DNA of 64,000 nt from Treponema sp. OMZ 790 (GCF_024181285.1 NZ_CP051201.1:1922001-1986000); one strand, 5' to 3'. Shown: positions 42,414 through 52,457, counted from the stretch's first letter. Numbers and translations are program-made. Notes: generated from the letters alone by a model not told the origin.

Positions 42414-43843
42414 AGCTTATCTATCAGCATTGAACACTTACCCGACGGAATAGGCAGGGTCTTTTTCTTTTCGTTTAGGATATTTATGGTAAAATAATAA
42501 AGCTTTTCGCTTTCCATGTGTATTTCCCAGCCTCTTTGGCTCTTAGAAGAAAGAATGGTAATCAAGTTCCGCTTAAGGCTTAAGTTTTCTATACCCATTA
42601 CTTCAAGATTAGGAACAGTCCAGTTTACAGTCTTACGCGGAAGACTTATCGAAAGCCCGATAACGTTTTCGATCATCAAGCTGATTGTAGAAAGCCCTAC
42701 CCCCAACAGATATTGTTTACGCGGAAAGGCCGGTTTTCCCTTCCATTGAGCAGGACCCTCTTTTACGGGAGAATAGGCCTCCCACAAAAAACCCTGTTTT
42801 TTGGAATTTCCTGCAGGCGAAAGGGTTTCAAGCACATAGTAAAGGTGTCTTATAACACATTCCCGCGCTATCTCCCAGCGGTTGTATTTTTCAAGGCCCT
42901 TTACGACCACAAAATTCAAAATAGGAAATACACTGCCGCATGCGCCGTTACCCGTCTCATCATATTCAGGCTCATCGGCAGCAAGGCTTGGAAAAGGATG
43001 ATCCACACCGAAGGTTTTCGGATTAGATAGATGATCCACCAAAAGAGCCGCCTTATCCTCATTGGGAATTTCTGCAAGCATTGGCCAAAAGCCGGCAATG
43101 GTCTTTTTCTTTATTTGATTGCCTTCAGAATCAAGGTCATAATAAAAACCGTCTTCTTCATTCCACATCATGGAGTTGATTCTGGTTTTTATCGTAAAAT
43201 ACATCCTCTTATACTGAAAGTCTATTTCTTTATCGTTTAGTATATCCCCCAAAGCTGACATATAAAGAGCATTGACTGCAAGAGCCGAATTAAAATCCGT
43301 CAAAAAAAACGATTCTTTTCGGGGCGCATTGGGCATGTTAACCGTTTCGAGAGGACTTTTGTACAAGCCGTTATCGGCCTTAAACATCTTCTCAATCCAG
43401 TCCATATACTTAATCAAAACAGGCATAATATCTTTTACCCGCTTTTTGTTTCCTGTTTTATGATAAATATTGTATTCGGCCCAGGCAAATAAGGGCATTC
43501 CCAATCCTTCAGGATTGTCTCTTTTTAAAACAGGTTCCTTGGTATCGAAATTATATCTATTACGTATAGCTCCGTTTTCTTCCTGCCGCTCATAAAAAAA
43601 GTCAAGGGCAGAATTCGGCGTATAATTCTTATTGGAATAAACAAAAAAGAAAGAGGAAAATATTGTTTCATATTGGTTCAAAAAATTACCGTCCGGCTCG
43701 GGATAAATAAAAAAACCATCGGTAGCCTGTTTACCATCTCCTATTGAATGCCAAAAATCATGCACCAAAGTCCATGTTCTATCATAAATATCCACGAAAT
43801 CTTGATCGTAAAAATGAACACGCGGAAAATCTCTTTTATTCAC
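42410..43843 (-). CDS. Trehalase/GH63-like glycosidase
   Basis: A 477-residue protein with the (alpha/alpha)6-barrel pattern of the trehalase / GH63 / MGH1-type glycosidases: QYETIFSSFFFVYSN (about 57), LGMPLFAWAEYNIYHKTG (about 114), FFLTDFNSALAVNALYMS (about 182), MMWNEEDGFYYDLD (about 226), AGFWPMLAEIP and GFLWEAYSP (about 355). No signal peptide, so likely cytosolic. Substrate not known: a glucosidase, trehalase or mannosylglycerate-type activity is possible. Acidic residues in FLTDFNS and LWEAYS are likely catalytic candidates, by analogy only. Confidence 0.78.
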   Translation of the reverse strand: MNKRDFPRVHFYDQDFVDIYDRTWTLVHDFWHSIGDGKQATDGFFIYPEPDGNFLNQYETIFSSFFFVYSNKNYTPNSALDFFYERQEENGAIRNRYNFDTKEPVLKRDNPEGLGMPLFAWAEYNIYHKTGNKKRVKDIMPVLIKYMDWIEKMFKADNGLYKSPLETVNMPNAPRKESFFLTDFNSALAVNALYMSALGDILNDKEIDFQYKRMYFTIKTRINSMMWNEEDGFYYDLDSEGNQIKKKTIAGFWPMLAEIPNEDKAALLVDHLSNPKTFGVDHPFPSLAADEPEYDETGNGACGSVFPILNFVVVKGLEKYNRWEIARECVIRHLYYVLETLSPAGNSKKQGFLWEAYSPVKEGPAQWKGKPAFPRKQYLLGVGLSTISLMIENVIGLSISLPRKTVNWTVPNLEVMGIENLSLKRNLITILSSKSQRGWEIHMESEKLYYFTINILNEKKKTLPIPSGKCSMLIDKL

Positions 43844-43960
43844 CTTAACTCCTTATTTTTTTTGCAAGACAATATATAGTATACCATATTTTTGCAAAAA
43901 AGGGTAGTTTTTTAACAATATTTATAAAAAAACTTTTAAAGTGGAGATAGTCTATCAGTC

Positions 43961-45916
43961 TTATTCGTTACCTGATCCGGACAAACCCTCATCACCCGTA
44001 TCGGAAGAAGCATTTTCCGCATTAACTGAACCTTCGCCGCTTTCGGCAGCTGCGGCCTCCCCTTGAACGGAAGGTGTAACGGGCACCGGAGCCGGCTGAG
44101 GCGGACGTCCTAAAAAGAGAATAACATCTTCATCGTCCTTTTTATGCTTTAGTTTTAATAAAAGGGTTCTAGTTCTTTCATCATAAACATAGCCGGACGA
44201 ATTATAAATCTCAAATCTGGGATCCGATCTAAAATCGATTCCGTGAATCTGAATCCTGTAAAAAGGTCTTACACCTCTTATAATAAGGTGGTGGCTGTCG
44301 CCGGTTTTAGCGGAAATTCTAAAACTGAATATTTTTGAATCATTTTTTAAAACATTTACAGCCCTTGCGGATGTCCAAGCCCAAATGCCGGGCTCTGCTT
44401 TTAAAGCCAATGACTCTGCATGAGGATAGTTCGGGTTATCCCGAACGGCGGCCGGATAAAGTTTTTCTGCATGTAGGATTAGGGTATCGTTTGCCATAAG
44501 CCCCAATTTTTTTGCCTTATCTCCCTGAATATCAAAGACGGCCGGTAAACTGGGTGAGCCTCCTCCAAGTAAAAAGATAGAGGAATAAAGAGCTCGGCCT
44601 ACAGCCTTCCACGATGATTTTTCGGGATATGAACTTCCGTAACGCATTAAAATTGCGGCTGTCTGCAATGTTTTTTCGGTATCGATAGTCTTTGAATCCG
44701 AAGAAATATATAAACCGTCATCAATCGAAAACAAAGACGATTTTAATACGGCTTCATATTTTTCGGAATTTTCCATGAAGAGATTTTGTTTATTCGGAAA
44801 ATAAACGGCATAATCCATTGCAGCTTCCAACAAACCTGCAGCAAAAAAGGAGTTTAAGGCATCCTGATTTGTATTGGCAGCTATTTTCTCCAATGCAGGA
44901 ATCAAATTTGCTCTTGAATTATTTATTAAAAAAGGAATAAGGCCTTCGTTTGAAAAAACGGAAATATCGGATTTTGCTGCGGCAGAGCCGATATCCGATA
45001 ACATTCTTCTTTGGTATGCAGCGAGGCTCTTTTCGTTTTGAGCAAGATTATCATAAAAGGGACTTGATATATAAGTTCTTTTTTCTTTAGGCAAAAGAGA
45101 AGCCGGAGCATAAGCAAGGGCTTTTGAATATTCGCCTTTAAAAGCCCGTTCGGCTATATATGCGGTCAAAAGCTCTTCATTATAATTCCTTGCAGAAATT
45201 ACATTCGAAAAATAATCCAAGGCTTTCTCTCTAAATAATTTTTTGGTTTTATCGTACTCTTCTTCACTTGCAATGTGAATACGCGGGATAGAATCAAAAT
45301 CCAAACTTTGGGATTGAATATAGGTTTCATAAAAGGCCGTTTTCTTTGCACCGGAAAGCACAAGATGAGGCTGTTCCGAAGTGTCGTCGGAATTTCCAAA
45401 CCCATAACCTCCTCTAAAAACAAAACGGTTCTTTCCGTACCTTAAAAATATCTGATCATCCTGCCTTTCAAGACGAGCCGATTGAGTGAGTTTCCACGGA
45501 AAATACACTGTCTCGATATCGGAAGGCATCGAAACCGAAATTTTTACGGTGTCGGCGGTTTCTGAAGTATACGAGGTAAAATCTATTGAAACACTGTTAG
45601 AACAAACAACACCGAAAGAATCTTCCGTTTTTTTATATTCCAAAACCTTTAAAGCAATATCTTCATTATTGGCTGTTTTTGCAATAACGGGAGTTTGATC
45701 GGTAATATAAAAATCCAAACCGTTTGAAACAATATGAAGGGGCAAAAGCGGCGTTCTGTTTCCGCCCTCGTCAAGCTCGTCCCTTCCCGAAACGCTCATG
45801 GCTCCTATTGTATAATAAAAAGTCTTTCCAATAGTAAACTGAATTACAAAAATGCCGAAAATAATTAGTATATACAATATAGTTAATGCAATTATCCTAC
45901 TTGATTTGTGCTTCAT
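43961..45916 (-). CDS. Large single-anchor membrane protein of unknown function
   Basis: A 651-residue protein with one N-terminal membrane anchor (about 8-28: IALTILYILIIFGIFVIQF) and a long extracytoplasmic part. The middle is helical and repeat-like, and the end is an acidic, alanine/serine/glycine-rich tail (residues about 615-651) preceded by a proline run. No family recognised. The start at 45916 is chosen because a minus-strand promoter lies eight bases upstream; a frame extension to 46255 would read the antisense of the TPR gene. It is divergent from the TPR lipoprotein, 55 bases away. Confidence 0.65.
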   Translation of the reverse strand: MKHKSSRIIALTILYILIIFGIFVIQFTIGKTFYYTIGAMSVSGRDELDEGGNRTPLLPLHIVSNGLDFYITDQTPVIAKTANNEDIALKVLEYKKTEDSFGVVCSNSVSIDFTSYTSETADTVKISVSMPSDIETVYFPWKLTQSARLERQDDQIFLRYGKNRFVFRGGYGFGNSDDTSEQPHLVLSGAKKTAFYETYIQSQSLDFDSIPRIHIASEEEYDKTKKLFREKALDYFSNVISARNYNEELLTAYIAERAFKGEYSKALAYAPASLLPKEKRTYISSPFYDNLAQNEKSLAAYQRRMLSDIGSAAAKSDISVFSNEGLIPFLINNSRANLIPALEKIAANTNQDALNSFFAAGLLEAAMDYAVYFPNKQNLFMENSEKYEAVLKSSLFSIDDGLYISSDSKTIDTEKTLQTAAILMRYGSSYPEKSSWKAVGRALYSSIFLLGGGSPSLPAVFDIQGDKAKKLGLMANDTLILHAEKLYPAAVRDNPNYPHAESLALKAEPGIWAWTSARAVNVLKNDSKIFSFRISAKTGDSHHLIIRGVRPFYRIQIHGIDFRSDPRFEIYNSSGYVYDERTRTLLLKLKHKKDDEDVILFLGRPPQPAPVPVTPSVQGEAAAAESGEGSVNAENASSDTGDEGLSGSGNE

Positions 45917-45924
45917 AATGTTAT

Positions 45925-45953
45925 AGTTTATATAAAGTAAAGAATAATTGCAA
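45925..45953 (-). promoter_or_regulatory. Promoter of the 651-residue protein gene
   Basis: Minus strand: TTGCAA (45953-45948), 17 bases, TAAACT (45930-45925), then eight bases to the ATG. Almost no leader would be made. Confidence 0.55.
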
Positions 45954-45971
45954 TACTTATAAGGAGTTATT

Positions 45972-47405
45972 ATGAAAATAACCAGGCAAATTTTTATCTG
46001 TTTTAGCTTTTTAATTGTTTTTCCGCTGTTTTTTTCGTGTACAACATCCAAAAAAACGGCTGAAGAACCCGTAATCGAAAAACCTAAAAAAACCGTAAAA
46101 AAAGCAAAAAAAACGCCGCGGGAAGAATTTAAGGATAAGCTTACAAAACTTTTAAACAAACAGGATTTTGAAGGTATTTTAAAACTGATAGATGAATCCG
46201 ATCCGGAACTAACCAAGGATTTTAAAATACAGCATATAAAACTTTCCATACTCATTTCGATGAGAAAAACAAAGGAAGCGGAAAGTTTTGCCGAAGAGCT
46301 TGCGAAGACTCATCCCAATAATACCGACATCCTTTATGCTCAAGCCATGTTGGCTCAATCAAGAAATGACTTCAAAAAGAAAGAGCAATATTTGAAAAAA
46401 ATATTGGCAATAAACCCGAAAAATGCGCAAGCCCTGACAGAACAAGGCTTGGATTTTTATTCCGCTAAAAGATATAATGATGCAAGAAGAAAATTCATAG
46501 ATGCCTATAAGGCAGATCCTAAATGTACGGATGCCCTAATAGGCTTGGGCAGAATAAACTATCTTGAAAATAAACTTGAACAAGCCGAAAAAAATTTGAC
46601 GGCAGTTCTTGAACAAGATCCCAATAACACAACAGCCCTTGCGGAACTTGCCCGTATAAAATCGGAAACAAACAGAATGTATCAAGCCCTAAAGGACATA
46701 AACAAGGCCGCAGAACTTGAACCGAACAATCCCAGCCATTGGAACGACCTAGGCTCCTACAATCTTACAATAGGCCGAAAAGAAGAAGCAAAAAAAGCTT
46801 ACAGCAAGGTCATAGAACTAACCCCGGATTCCTACATAGCCTACATCTACAGAGCCGGAATAAACGATGAGCTGGGATATAAGGAAGAAGCCCTTAATGA
46901 CTACATAAAGGTGTGCAACCTTTATCCGCCATATTATTTTGCATTGGAAGGAGCAGGCATCTTATTTTGGGAAAAGGAAGATTGGGAAAATGCAGGCACG
47001 GCCTTTTTAAAGGCTTTAAATAAGGCTCCTGCTTCTTATCAATATGCTCTTTTATATGCAACGGCTTTATATAAACAAAACAAAAAACCGGATGCAAAAA
47101 AATTCATGCAAAACTATATAAAAACAATCAACCGTACTGAAAAAGAAAACGAATACTTTTTGTGTCGGCTGTTTATAGATTTAACCGGAGATAGCGAGCT
47201 TATAAATAGAGCCTCCATCGAAACCGATCTTGTAAAAAAAGGAAGAATGTTTTTTTATCTTGGAGAATTCTATACTTTAAACAAAAAAGATGCGCTTGCA
47301 GAAAAATGCTATGTTCAAGTACTTTCGATAGAAAATCCTGCATTTTTTGAATACCGCTTTGCAAAAAAAGCCATGGATCAATTTAACTCGAAATCGGGAA
47401 AATAG
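45972..47405 (+). CDS. TPR-repeat lipoprotein
   Basis: A 477-residue lipoprotein. The leader ends LFFSC (Cys23), followed by a Lys-rich linker and then about eight tetratricopeptide repeats from residue 100 on, such as NAQALTEQGLDFYSAKRYNDA, and NPSHWNDLGSYNLTIGRKEEA. TPR lipoproteins in treponemes act in periplasmic scaffolding; the partner is unknown. AAGGAG precedes the ATG. Confidence 0.88.
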   Translation: MKITRQIFICFSFLIVFPLFFSCTTSKKTAEEPVIEKPKKTVKKAKKTPREEFKDKLTKLLNKQDFEGILKLIDESDPELTKDFKIQHIKLSILISMRKTKEAESFAEELAKTHPNNTDILYAQAMLAQSRNDFKKKEQYLKKILAINPKNAQALTEQGLDFYSAKRYNDARRKFIDAYKADPKCTDALIGLGRINYLENKLEQAEKNLTAVLEQDPNNTTALAELARIKSETNRMYQALKDINKAAELEPNNPSHWNDLGSYNLTIGRKEEAKKAYSKVIELTPDSYIAYIYRAGINDELGYKEEALNDYIKVCNLYPPYYFALEGAGILFWEKEDWENAGTAFLKALNKAPASYQYALLYATALYKQNKKPDAKKFMQNYIKTINRTEKENEYFLCRLFIDLTGDSELINRASIETDLVKKGRMFFYLGEFYTLNKKDALAEKCYVQVLSIENPAFFEYRFAKKAMDQFNSKSGK

Positions 47406-47415
47406 ATTCAAAAAG

Positions 47416-48072
47416 ATGTTAAAAGAAGAAAAAGCTGAGGTACGAAAACAAATAAAAGATTATTTTAAAAGTACCTCAGGCAAAAATATAATACAAATAA
47501 CCGAAGATCTCCAAAATTCCGAAGATTACTGCAAGAGTTTTTTGAACAAGATACCAAAATACGGCAAAGCTAAAACAATCTTCGCTTATCACCCAATAAG
47601 CGAGGAATTTCCTACACTCGGACTTTTAAGGCAGGCTGCAAAGGATAAAAAAACTATAGGCCTCCCCCTCGTTTCGGGAAAGGACTTGATCTTTAAAAAA
47701 ATGATATTCAGAAACGGAAAAATCGAACCTGTCGAAACGGGGGCATTCGGTATTATGGAGCCGTCCAAAGAAGCCTTAAACCTCTTTCCTCAAACGGAAA
47801 AAGAAAAAGCCGAATCTCCTTTGGAGCTTCCCCTTTTAATTTTGGTACCCGGAAGGGCTTTTTCAAAAAACGGAGAGAGGATGGGCCGAGGGGGCGGATT
47901 TTATGACAGATTCTTTGAAAAACTTTTCAAAAACATTAAAAAAGAAGACGTAAGCCTTGCAGGACTTTGTTTTTCGGGACAAATCTTGGATAAAATCCCC
48001 ATGGGAGAATTCGACTATTCTGTAGATGCGGTAATAACCGAATCGGATATCTTTATAAAAGAAAAAACCTAA
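47416..48072 (+). CDS. 5-formyltetrahydrofolate cyclo-ligase
   Basis: A 218-residue cytosolic enzyme. Family motifs: IFAYHPISEEFPTL (about 57), VETGAFGIMEP (about 108) and LLILVPGRAFSKNGERMGRGGGFYDR in parts (about 143-165; GRGGGFYDRF is the diagnostic loop). It makes 5,10-methenyl-THF from 5-formyl-THF with ATP. Start ATG 47416, ten bases after the TPR gene; the ribosome-binding site is weak. Confidence 0.9.
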   Translation: MLKEEKAEVRKQIKDYFKSTSGKNIIQITEDLQNSEDYCKSFLNKIPKYGKAKTIFAYHPISEEFPTLGLLRQAAKDKKTIGLPLVSGKDLIFKKMIFRNGKIEPVETGAFGIMEPSKEALNLFPQTEKEKAESPLELPLLILVPGRAFSKNGERMGRGGGFYDRFFEKLFKNIKKEDVSLAGLCFSGQILDKIPMGEFDYSVDAVITESDIFIKEKT

Positions 48073-48090
48073 AAAAATTCCTATTTTCTA

Positions 48091-48119
48091 TTGACATTTT
48101 ATAAGAAATAGTGTAATAT
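48091..48119 (+). promoter_or_regulatory. Promoter of tRNA-Asn and rpmB
   Basis: TTGACA (48091-48096), 17 bases, TAATAT (48114-48119). Confidence 0.8.
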
Positions 48120-48143
48120 CCTAAAACTTCCTATTGGAAGCAT

Positions 48144-48216
48144 TCCCCTGTAGCTCAGTAGGCAGAGCAAGTGGCTGTTAACCACTGGGTCCGTGGTTCG
48201 AACCCGCGCGGGGGAG
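48144..48216 (+). tRNA. tRNA-Asn (anticodon GUU)
   Basis: A 73-base cloverleaf: acceptor TCCCCTG (48144-48150) pairs with CGGGGGA (48209-48215), discriminator G at 48216; anticodon loop CTGTTAA with GTT at 48177-48179; T-loop GGTTCGAACCC. The CCA end is not encoded. Confidence 0.97.
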
Positions 48217-48230
48217 CTATTTGAATGACG

Positions 48231-48257
48231 GCTGACCTTTTAGGTCAGCTGATTTTT
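48231..48257 (+). terminator. Terminator or attenuator between tRNA-Asn and rpmB
   Basis: GCTGACC (48231-48237) pairs with GGTCAGC (48243-48249), followed by TGATTTTTT. It lies between the tRNA and rpmB, so it may end most transcripts before rpmB. Confidence 0.7.
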
Positions 48258-48273
48258 TAAAGGTAGGTACGAT

Positions 48274-48465
48274 ATGTCAAGAGTATGTGAAATTTGCGGA
48301 AAAGGCTCAATGTCAGGTAACTCGGTAAGTAAGTCAAAAATTCACACAAAAAGAGTTTGGAAGCCCAATCTTGTAAATGTAAAAACAGAAATCGGCGGTA
48401 GAACTCTAACCATTAAAATGTGTTCTAGATGCTTAAAAAGCGATTACGTTACAAAAAAAGTTTAG
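48274..48465 (+). CDS. rpmB: 50S ribosomal protein L28
   Basis: A 63-residue basic protein of the bL28 family with two cysteine pairs: CEICG (5-9) and CSRC (51-54), the zinc-binding type. It opens MSRVCEICGKGSMSGNSVS. It is part of the large subunit near the E site. Confidence 0.94.
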   Translation: MSRVCEICGKGSMSGNSVSKSKIHTKRVWKPNLVNVKTEIGGRTLTIKMCSRCLKSDYVTKKV

Positions 48466-48499
48466 TTTTTTCTTAATTTACTCCTTTTTATTTACATTT

Positions 48500-48532
48500 C
48501 GAGTTCGCTGAAAGGTGAGCTCGATTTTTTTT
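48500..48532 (+). terminator. rpmB terminator
   Basis: CGAGTTC (48500-48506) pairs with GAGCTCG (48517-48523), with T-run 48525-48532. Confidence 0.85.
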
Positions 48533-48540
48533 AATCCTAT

Positions 48541-50457
48541 CTAATATCTTTCACTTAAAGAATATACCCTCATTTGAAGGATTTTGCCTTCATTTTTTGC
48601 ACGAATACATTCGTTTTCAATTTCTGCATCGAACCACATATAACCGAACATAGGATCATCAAGGTATTTTTGATGCTTCATATTTAGCCAAGCCGGAAAA
48701 CAAATCCATTTCCATGCCATAACATCGATTGTATTTTTATAGAATGAAGGAATCATTAAGGCAGCTTCATGCGCTATTTTTTCAATCTCACGGTTTACTG
48801 CGGCTTTTTCGGCATAGGTTAAAGAATTTTTTTCATACTTTTCTAAAAGAGCATCCATTTCAGGATTTGAATAACCGAAAAAATTATTAAAAATTTTTGA
48901 TTCGGCAAATGAAGAATGAAAAAGACTGTAATTATCGGGTATGCGGTAAGAATTAAGAGTGCCCCACCAAGCCTGATAGTCCCTGTTTGAAACATTATCC
49001 AATAGTTTTCCGCCCATCAATCTAAACTCAAGCCTTACACCCGCAGTCAAAGCCTTGGCATACAAAAAACCGAAAGCTTCATACAACAAAGGATCATCAT
49101 ATAAGATAACAAAGCTCAATTCATTTCCTGCAGAATTTACCAAAATCCCCGAAGGATTTATCTTATCATAGCCGGCTTTTGCAAATAAAGCCCTTGCTTT
49201 AATAGGATCAAAAGGAGGCTTTTTTATGTCAAAATTATTAAATTCCGCATTTCCCCATGCCTGTCCTGTTCCGATTGTGTGAAGCCTTACTTGTTTATCT
49301 GCATAGACGCCGTCAATCATTCCTTCAATATCGATAGCGTAGTAAAGTCCCTTTCGTACAAATTCACTGTCGAGAGGAGGAGCCTGAGTATTAAAAAACA
49401 AGCCCGTCGGCCCTTGAACAGGAACATGACAGCCTCGCCACAGATTTATAAAACCGTTTTGTACATCTGCAGAAGCCTCAGCTTTAGCCCATTCTCCCTG
49501 ATCATCTATATGAATTATATCGAATAAACCTCTGGCAAATTTTGTAAAAGCAGGCCGTTTATCTCCGGTAATTATTCTGTAAAAAATCTCATCAAAATTA
49601 GCAACAGCCTTAAAATGAGGATAAGAAGAAGCCCACCAATTTTCTATTTTTGTAAAATGAAGACCATTATTATAATCAAAATCCGACAAAATATAGGGCC
49701 CGGTTGTCGGCTCGGCAATGCGGTTATATTTTGCTATCCAATCATCGGGAACGGTTCCGTTATAAAAATGTGAGGCTATGGGCTTAAAATTAGTTATATC
49801 CAAAAGTTCTTCTTCGGTGTAAACCTGATTATCAAGAGACTTAACGGATAAACAAAAATCGTTTATTTTTTTTACTTCAAGATTATTATGTTTTCTGTTT
49901 TTTACGGGGTCGACTATTTTTTTTGATTTACAGAATTCGTTTGCAAAAAGCCAATCATCAGCCGTACAAGGAACTCCGTCAGACCATAGCATGGTTTCAT
50001 TCAGCTTATAGTAAACGGTTTTAGAAGGCAGATCTACTGACCAGCAAACTGCCGAACACGGCATAAATTCAAAGGTTTCAAATGAAGTCCACAAAAAAGG
50101 CATCTGAGTGTTAAAAAGTTTTACGCAAAGCTCATCGGCTCCCGGCCCCATGTAGCGGAAGGTGTTCGGTATGTCTCCCAAAAATCCGTAATAAATTCCG
50201 CCTTTTTTTAAGGCTTTAGAAGAAAGATCTTTTGGATAGGATGTATACCATTTTAAATGAGAAGGAGTACCTTCCGCTTTAAAATTTTCAACCTGAACAG
50301 GAGGAGCAGAAAAATCCGGAATGTTTTGCATTTCTTCTTTCAATAGCGCATCATACGCATCGGAAGCAGGCTGATCAAGATAAGAAATTTCCTGCGGACG
50401 GCATGAAATCAAAACAAAGACGCATAGTATACAAAATAAAAAACGGTTGATTTTCAA
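48541..50457 (-). CDS. Second peptide-binding lipoprotein of the Opp operon
   Basis: A 638-residue family 5 solute-binding lipoprotein. The leader MKINRFLFCILCVFVLISC ends in a lipobox (Cys19). Family marks: NETMLWSDGVPCTADDWLFA (about 152-171) and WIAKYNRIAEPTTGPYIL (about 238). It is paralogous to the SBP at 52612-54567: the two share the phrase PKDLSSK, the LWSDGVPCTADDW block and the ending WMWFDAEI-like pattern. Last gene of the Opp operon; it gives the transporter a second binding protein, perhaps with other peptide specificity. A hairpin lies between it and the ATPase gene. Confidence 0.9.
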   Translation of the reverse strand: MKINRFLFCILCVFVLISCRPQEISYLDQPASDAYDALLKEEMQNIPDFSAPPVQVENFKAEGTPSHLKWYTSYPKDLSSKALKKGGIYYGFLGDIPNTFRYMGPGADELCVKLFNTQMPFLWTSFETFEFMPCSAVCWSVDLPSKTVYYKLNETMLWSDGVPCTADDWLFANEFCKSKKIVDPVKNRKHNNLEVKKINDFCLSVKSLDNQVYTEEELLDITNFKPIASHFYNGTVPDDWIAKYNRIAEPTTGPYILSDFDYNNGLHFTKIENWWASSYPHFKAVANFDEIFYRIITGDKRPAFTKFARGLFDIIHIDDQGEWAKAEASADVQNGFINLWRGCHVPVQGPTGLFFNTQAPPLDSEFVRKGLYYAIDIEGMIDGVYADKQVRLHTIGTGQAWGNAEFNNFDIKKPPFDPIKARALFAKAGYDKINPSGILVNSAGNELSFVILYDDPLLYEAFGFLYAKALTAGVRLEFRLMGGKLLDNVSNRDYQAWWGTLNSYRIPDNYSLFHSSFAESKIFNNFFGYSNPEMDALLEKYEKNSLTYAEKAAVNREIEKIAHEAALMIPSFYKNTIDVMAWKWICFPAWLNMKHQKYLDDPMFGYMWFDAEIENECIRAKNEGKILQMRVYSLSERY

Positions 50458-50473
50458 ATTTTACTACCTAAGA

Positions 50474-50501
50474 TTAAAGGTGCCGTAGAAGGCACCTTTA
50501 T
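50474..50501 (-). terminator. Hairpin between oppF and the second binding protein
   Basis: AAAGGTGCC (50476-50484) pairs with GGCACCTTT (50491-50499). On the minus strand a short T-rich stretch follows, so it may partly terminate or shield the upstream mRNA. Confidence 0.55.
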
Positions 50502-50508
50502 AAAAGAC

Positions 50509-51468
50509 TTAAACTAAGTGACAGGCACACATGTGTCCATCTGCAACTTCTCTTAAAACAGGTTTTTCGACCGAACACTTATCGATCTTTTTAGAGCAGT
50601 TTAAATGGAACGGACAGCCGGTAGGAAGATTAATCGGTGAAGGTATTTCACCCGTAAAAGGAATTCTTCTGCGGCGGTTATCAGGGTCTGTATCGGGGAT
50701 AGCAGCTATCAAGGCCTGAGTATAAGGATGCAAAGGCTCTTTATATATATCTACAGAGGGAGCCATCTCCATGATAGACCCCAGATACATAACTGCAACC
50801 CTGTCGGACATGTGCTTAACAACGTTCAAACCATGAGAGATGAACAAAAGGGTTAAATTTCTTTCTTTTTGCATGTCCAATAAAAGGTTTAATACCTGTG
50901 ACTGAACCGAAACGTCAAGAGCACTTACAGGCTCATCACATACTACTACCTCAGGATCCAAAACGAGAGCTCGGGCAATAGCAATACGCTGACGCTGTCC
51001 GCCTGAAAATTCGTGAGGATATCGGTAATAGGCATCTTCGGGAAGACCTACATATTTTAAAAGTCCCATTACTTTATCTTTTCTTTCGTTCGGAGACATT
51101 TTAGTTTGAATGAGAAGGGGTTCTTCGATAATATATCCTACGTTCATTCGGGAGTTCATGGAATCGGCAGGGTCTTGGAAGATCATTTGAACGTTTCGTC
51201 TAACATCCCGCAATTTTCTTTCAGGCAAACTTTCGATACTGCGGCCCTTATAAAGAACTTTCCCGGACGTAGGTTTGTAAAGGCGCATCATGGCACGGCA
51301 AAGGGTACTCTTGCCGCAGCCGGTCTCGCCTACAAGACCGAGCGTTTCACCTTGATATACTTTAATATTTACGCCGTTTAGAGCATGAACAACATTTTTA
51401 GTATATTTTCCTTGAGAAAATTCTTGAACTAAATCAACTGCTTCAAAAATAGGTTGTCTTTCAGCCAT
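50509..51468 (-). CDS. oppF: Oligopeptide ABC transporter ATPase OppF type
   Basis: A 319-residue ATPase: Walker A GETGCGKSTLC (about 42-52), signature FSGGQRQRIAIARAL (about 154), Walker B VVVCDEPVSALD (about 174) and the oligopeptide C-terminal cysteine-rich end (LPTGCPFHLNCSKK, then MCACHLV) that holds an Fe-S site in relatives. With OppD it powers import. Adjacent to oppD with the stop/start overlapping at 51468. Confidence 0.93.
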   Translation of the reverse strand: MAERQPIFEAVDLVQEFSQGKYTKNVVHALNGVNIKVYQGETLGLVGETGCGKSTLCRAMMRLYKPTSGKVLYKGRSIESLPERKLRDVRRNVQMIFQDPADSMNSRMNVGYIIEEPLLIQTKMSPNERKDKVMGLLKYVGLPEDAYYRYPHEFSGGQRQRIAIARALVLDPEVVVCDEPVSALDVSVQSQVLNLLLDMQKERNLTLLFISHGLNVVKHMSDRVAVMYLGSIMEMAPSVDIYKEPLHPYTQALIAAIPDTDPDNRRRRIPFTGEIPSPINLPTGCPFHLNCSKKIDKCSVEKPVLREVADGHMCACHLV

Positions 51469-52457
51469 TAGTCTAACTCCTTTGCCCTAAAGCATCTGAT
51501 AAAGTGTCCGGGCTCAAATTCCTCAAGCTGAGGAGTATTTGATCGGCAGTAATCGGTTGCATAAGAGCATCGTTCTGCAAAACGGCAGGTGGCAGGATAG
51601 GCCCTCGGAGAAGGTACTGCACCCCTGATATATGGTAAATGCGTCTTAGGCTCGGAGTCCATCTTGGGCATAGACGCTATTAATCCTCTTGTGTAAGGAT
51701 GACGCGGGTTTTTAAAAATAGTATTGACATCGGCGGTTTCAACAATTTGTCCCGCATACATAACCGCAACAGTATCACTAACTTCTGCAACAACACCCAT
51801 ATCATGCGTGATGTACAGAACGCTCATATTATTTTTTTCTTGTAAAGCTTTTATCAAAGCCAAAATCTGAGCTTGAACGGTAACGTCCAAAGCTGTGGTA
51901 GGTTCATCTGCAATAAGCAGTTTAGGATGCCCGGCAAGAGCCATGGCTATCATAACACGCTGTCTCATTCCTCCTGAAAGTTGGAACGGATAGTTTTTTA
52001 AACGCTGTTCAGCTGACGGCATTTCTACATCTTTTAAAACTTCTAATGCGTATTTTTTTCTTTCGTCCTTTTGAATATCAGAACGATGAAGTTCAAAAAC
52101 TTCTCCAATTTGCTTTTCAACAACGTGCACAGGGTTTAAAGCCGTCATGGGTTCTTGAAAGATCATTGCAATTTCTGCACCGCGTTTTTTGTACATTTCA
52201 TCAATAGGCAGATCTAAGATATTTTGTCCTTCAAAAAGTATTTTTCCATTAGTAACAATCCCGTACGGCTGAGGCAAAATGCGCATAACCGAAGAAGCGG
52301 TTACACTTTTTCCGCAACCTGATTCCCCAACAAGAGAAAGCGTTTTTCCGCGTTCAAGTTTAAGCGAAACTTTGTCTATTACCTCCATAGGCTCACCTTG
52401 CCCGCTTTTAAACGCTACGGAAAGGTTTTCAATGACAAGAAGGTCTTCTCCACTCAT
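51468..52457 (-). CDS. oppD: Oligopeptide ABC transporter ATPase OppD type
   Basis: A 329-residue ATPase: Walker [12 protein letters not shown] (about 42-52), signature [15 protein letters not shown] (about 159), Walker [17 protein letters not shown] (about 179) and the C-terminal [18 protein letters not shown] (about 293-310), cysteine-rich. Imports peptides together with OppB, OppC, OppF. Confidence 0.93.
   Translation of the reverse strand: MSGEDLLVIENLSVAFKSGQGEPMEVIDKVSLKLERGKTLSLVGESGCGKSVTASSVMRILPQPYGIVTNGKILFEGQNILDLPIDEMYKKRGAEIAMIFQEPMTALNPVHVVEKQIGEVFELHRSDIQKDERKKYALEVLKDVEMPSAEQRLKNYPFQLSGGMRQRVMIAMALAGHPKLLIADEPTTALDVTVQAQILALIKALQEKNNMSVLYITHDMGVVAEVSDTVAVMYAGQIVETADVNTIFKNPRHPYTRGLIASMPKMDSEPKTHLPYIRGAVPSPRAYPATCRFAERCSYATDYCRSNTPQLEEFEPGHFIRCFRAKELD

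Noticed and set aside
45917..46255. N-terminal extension of the 651-residue protein
   Set aside because: It reads antisense through the TPR lipoprotein gene and passes the promoter; the ATG at 45916 is better.
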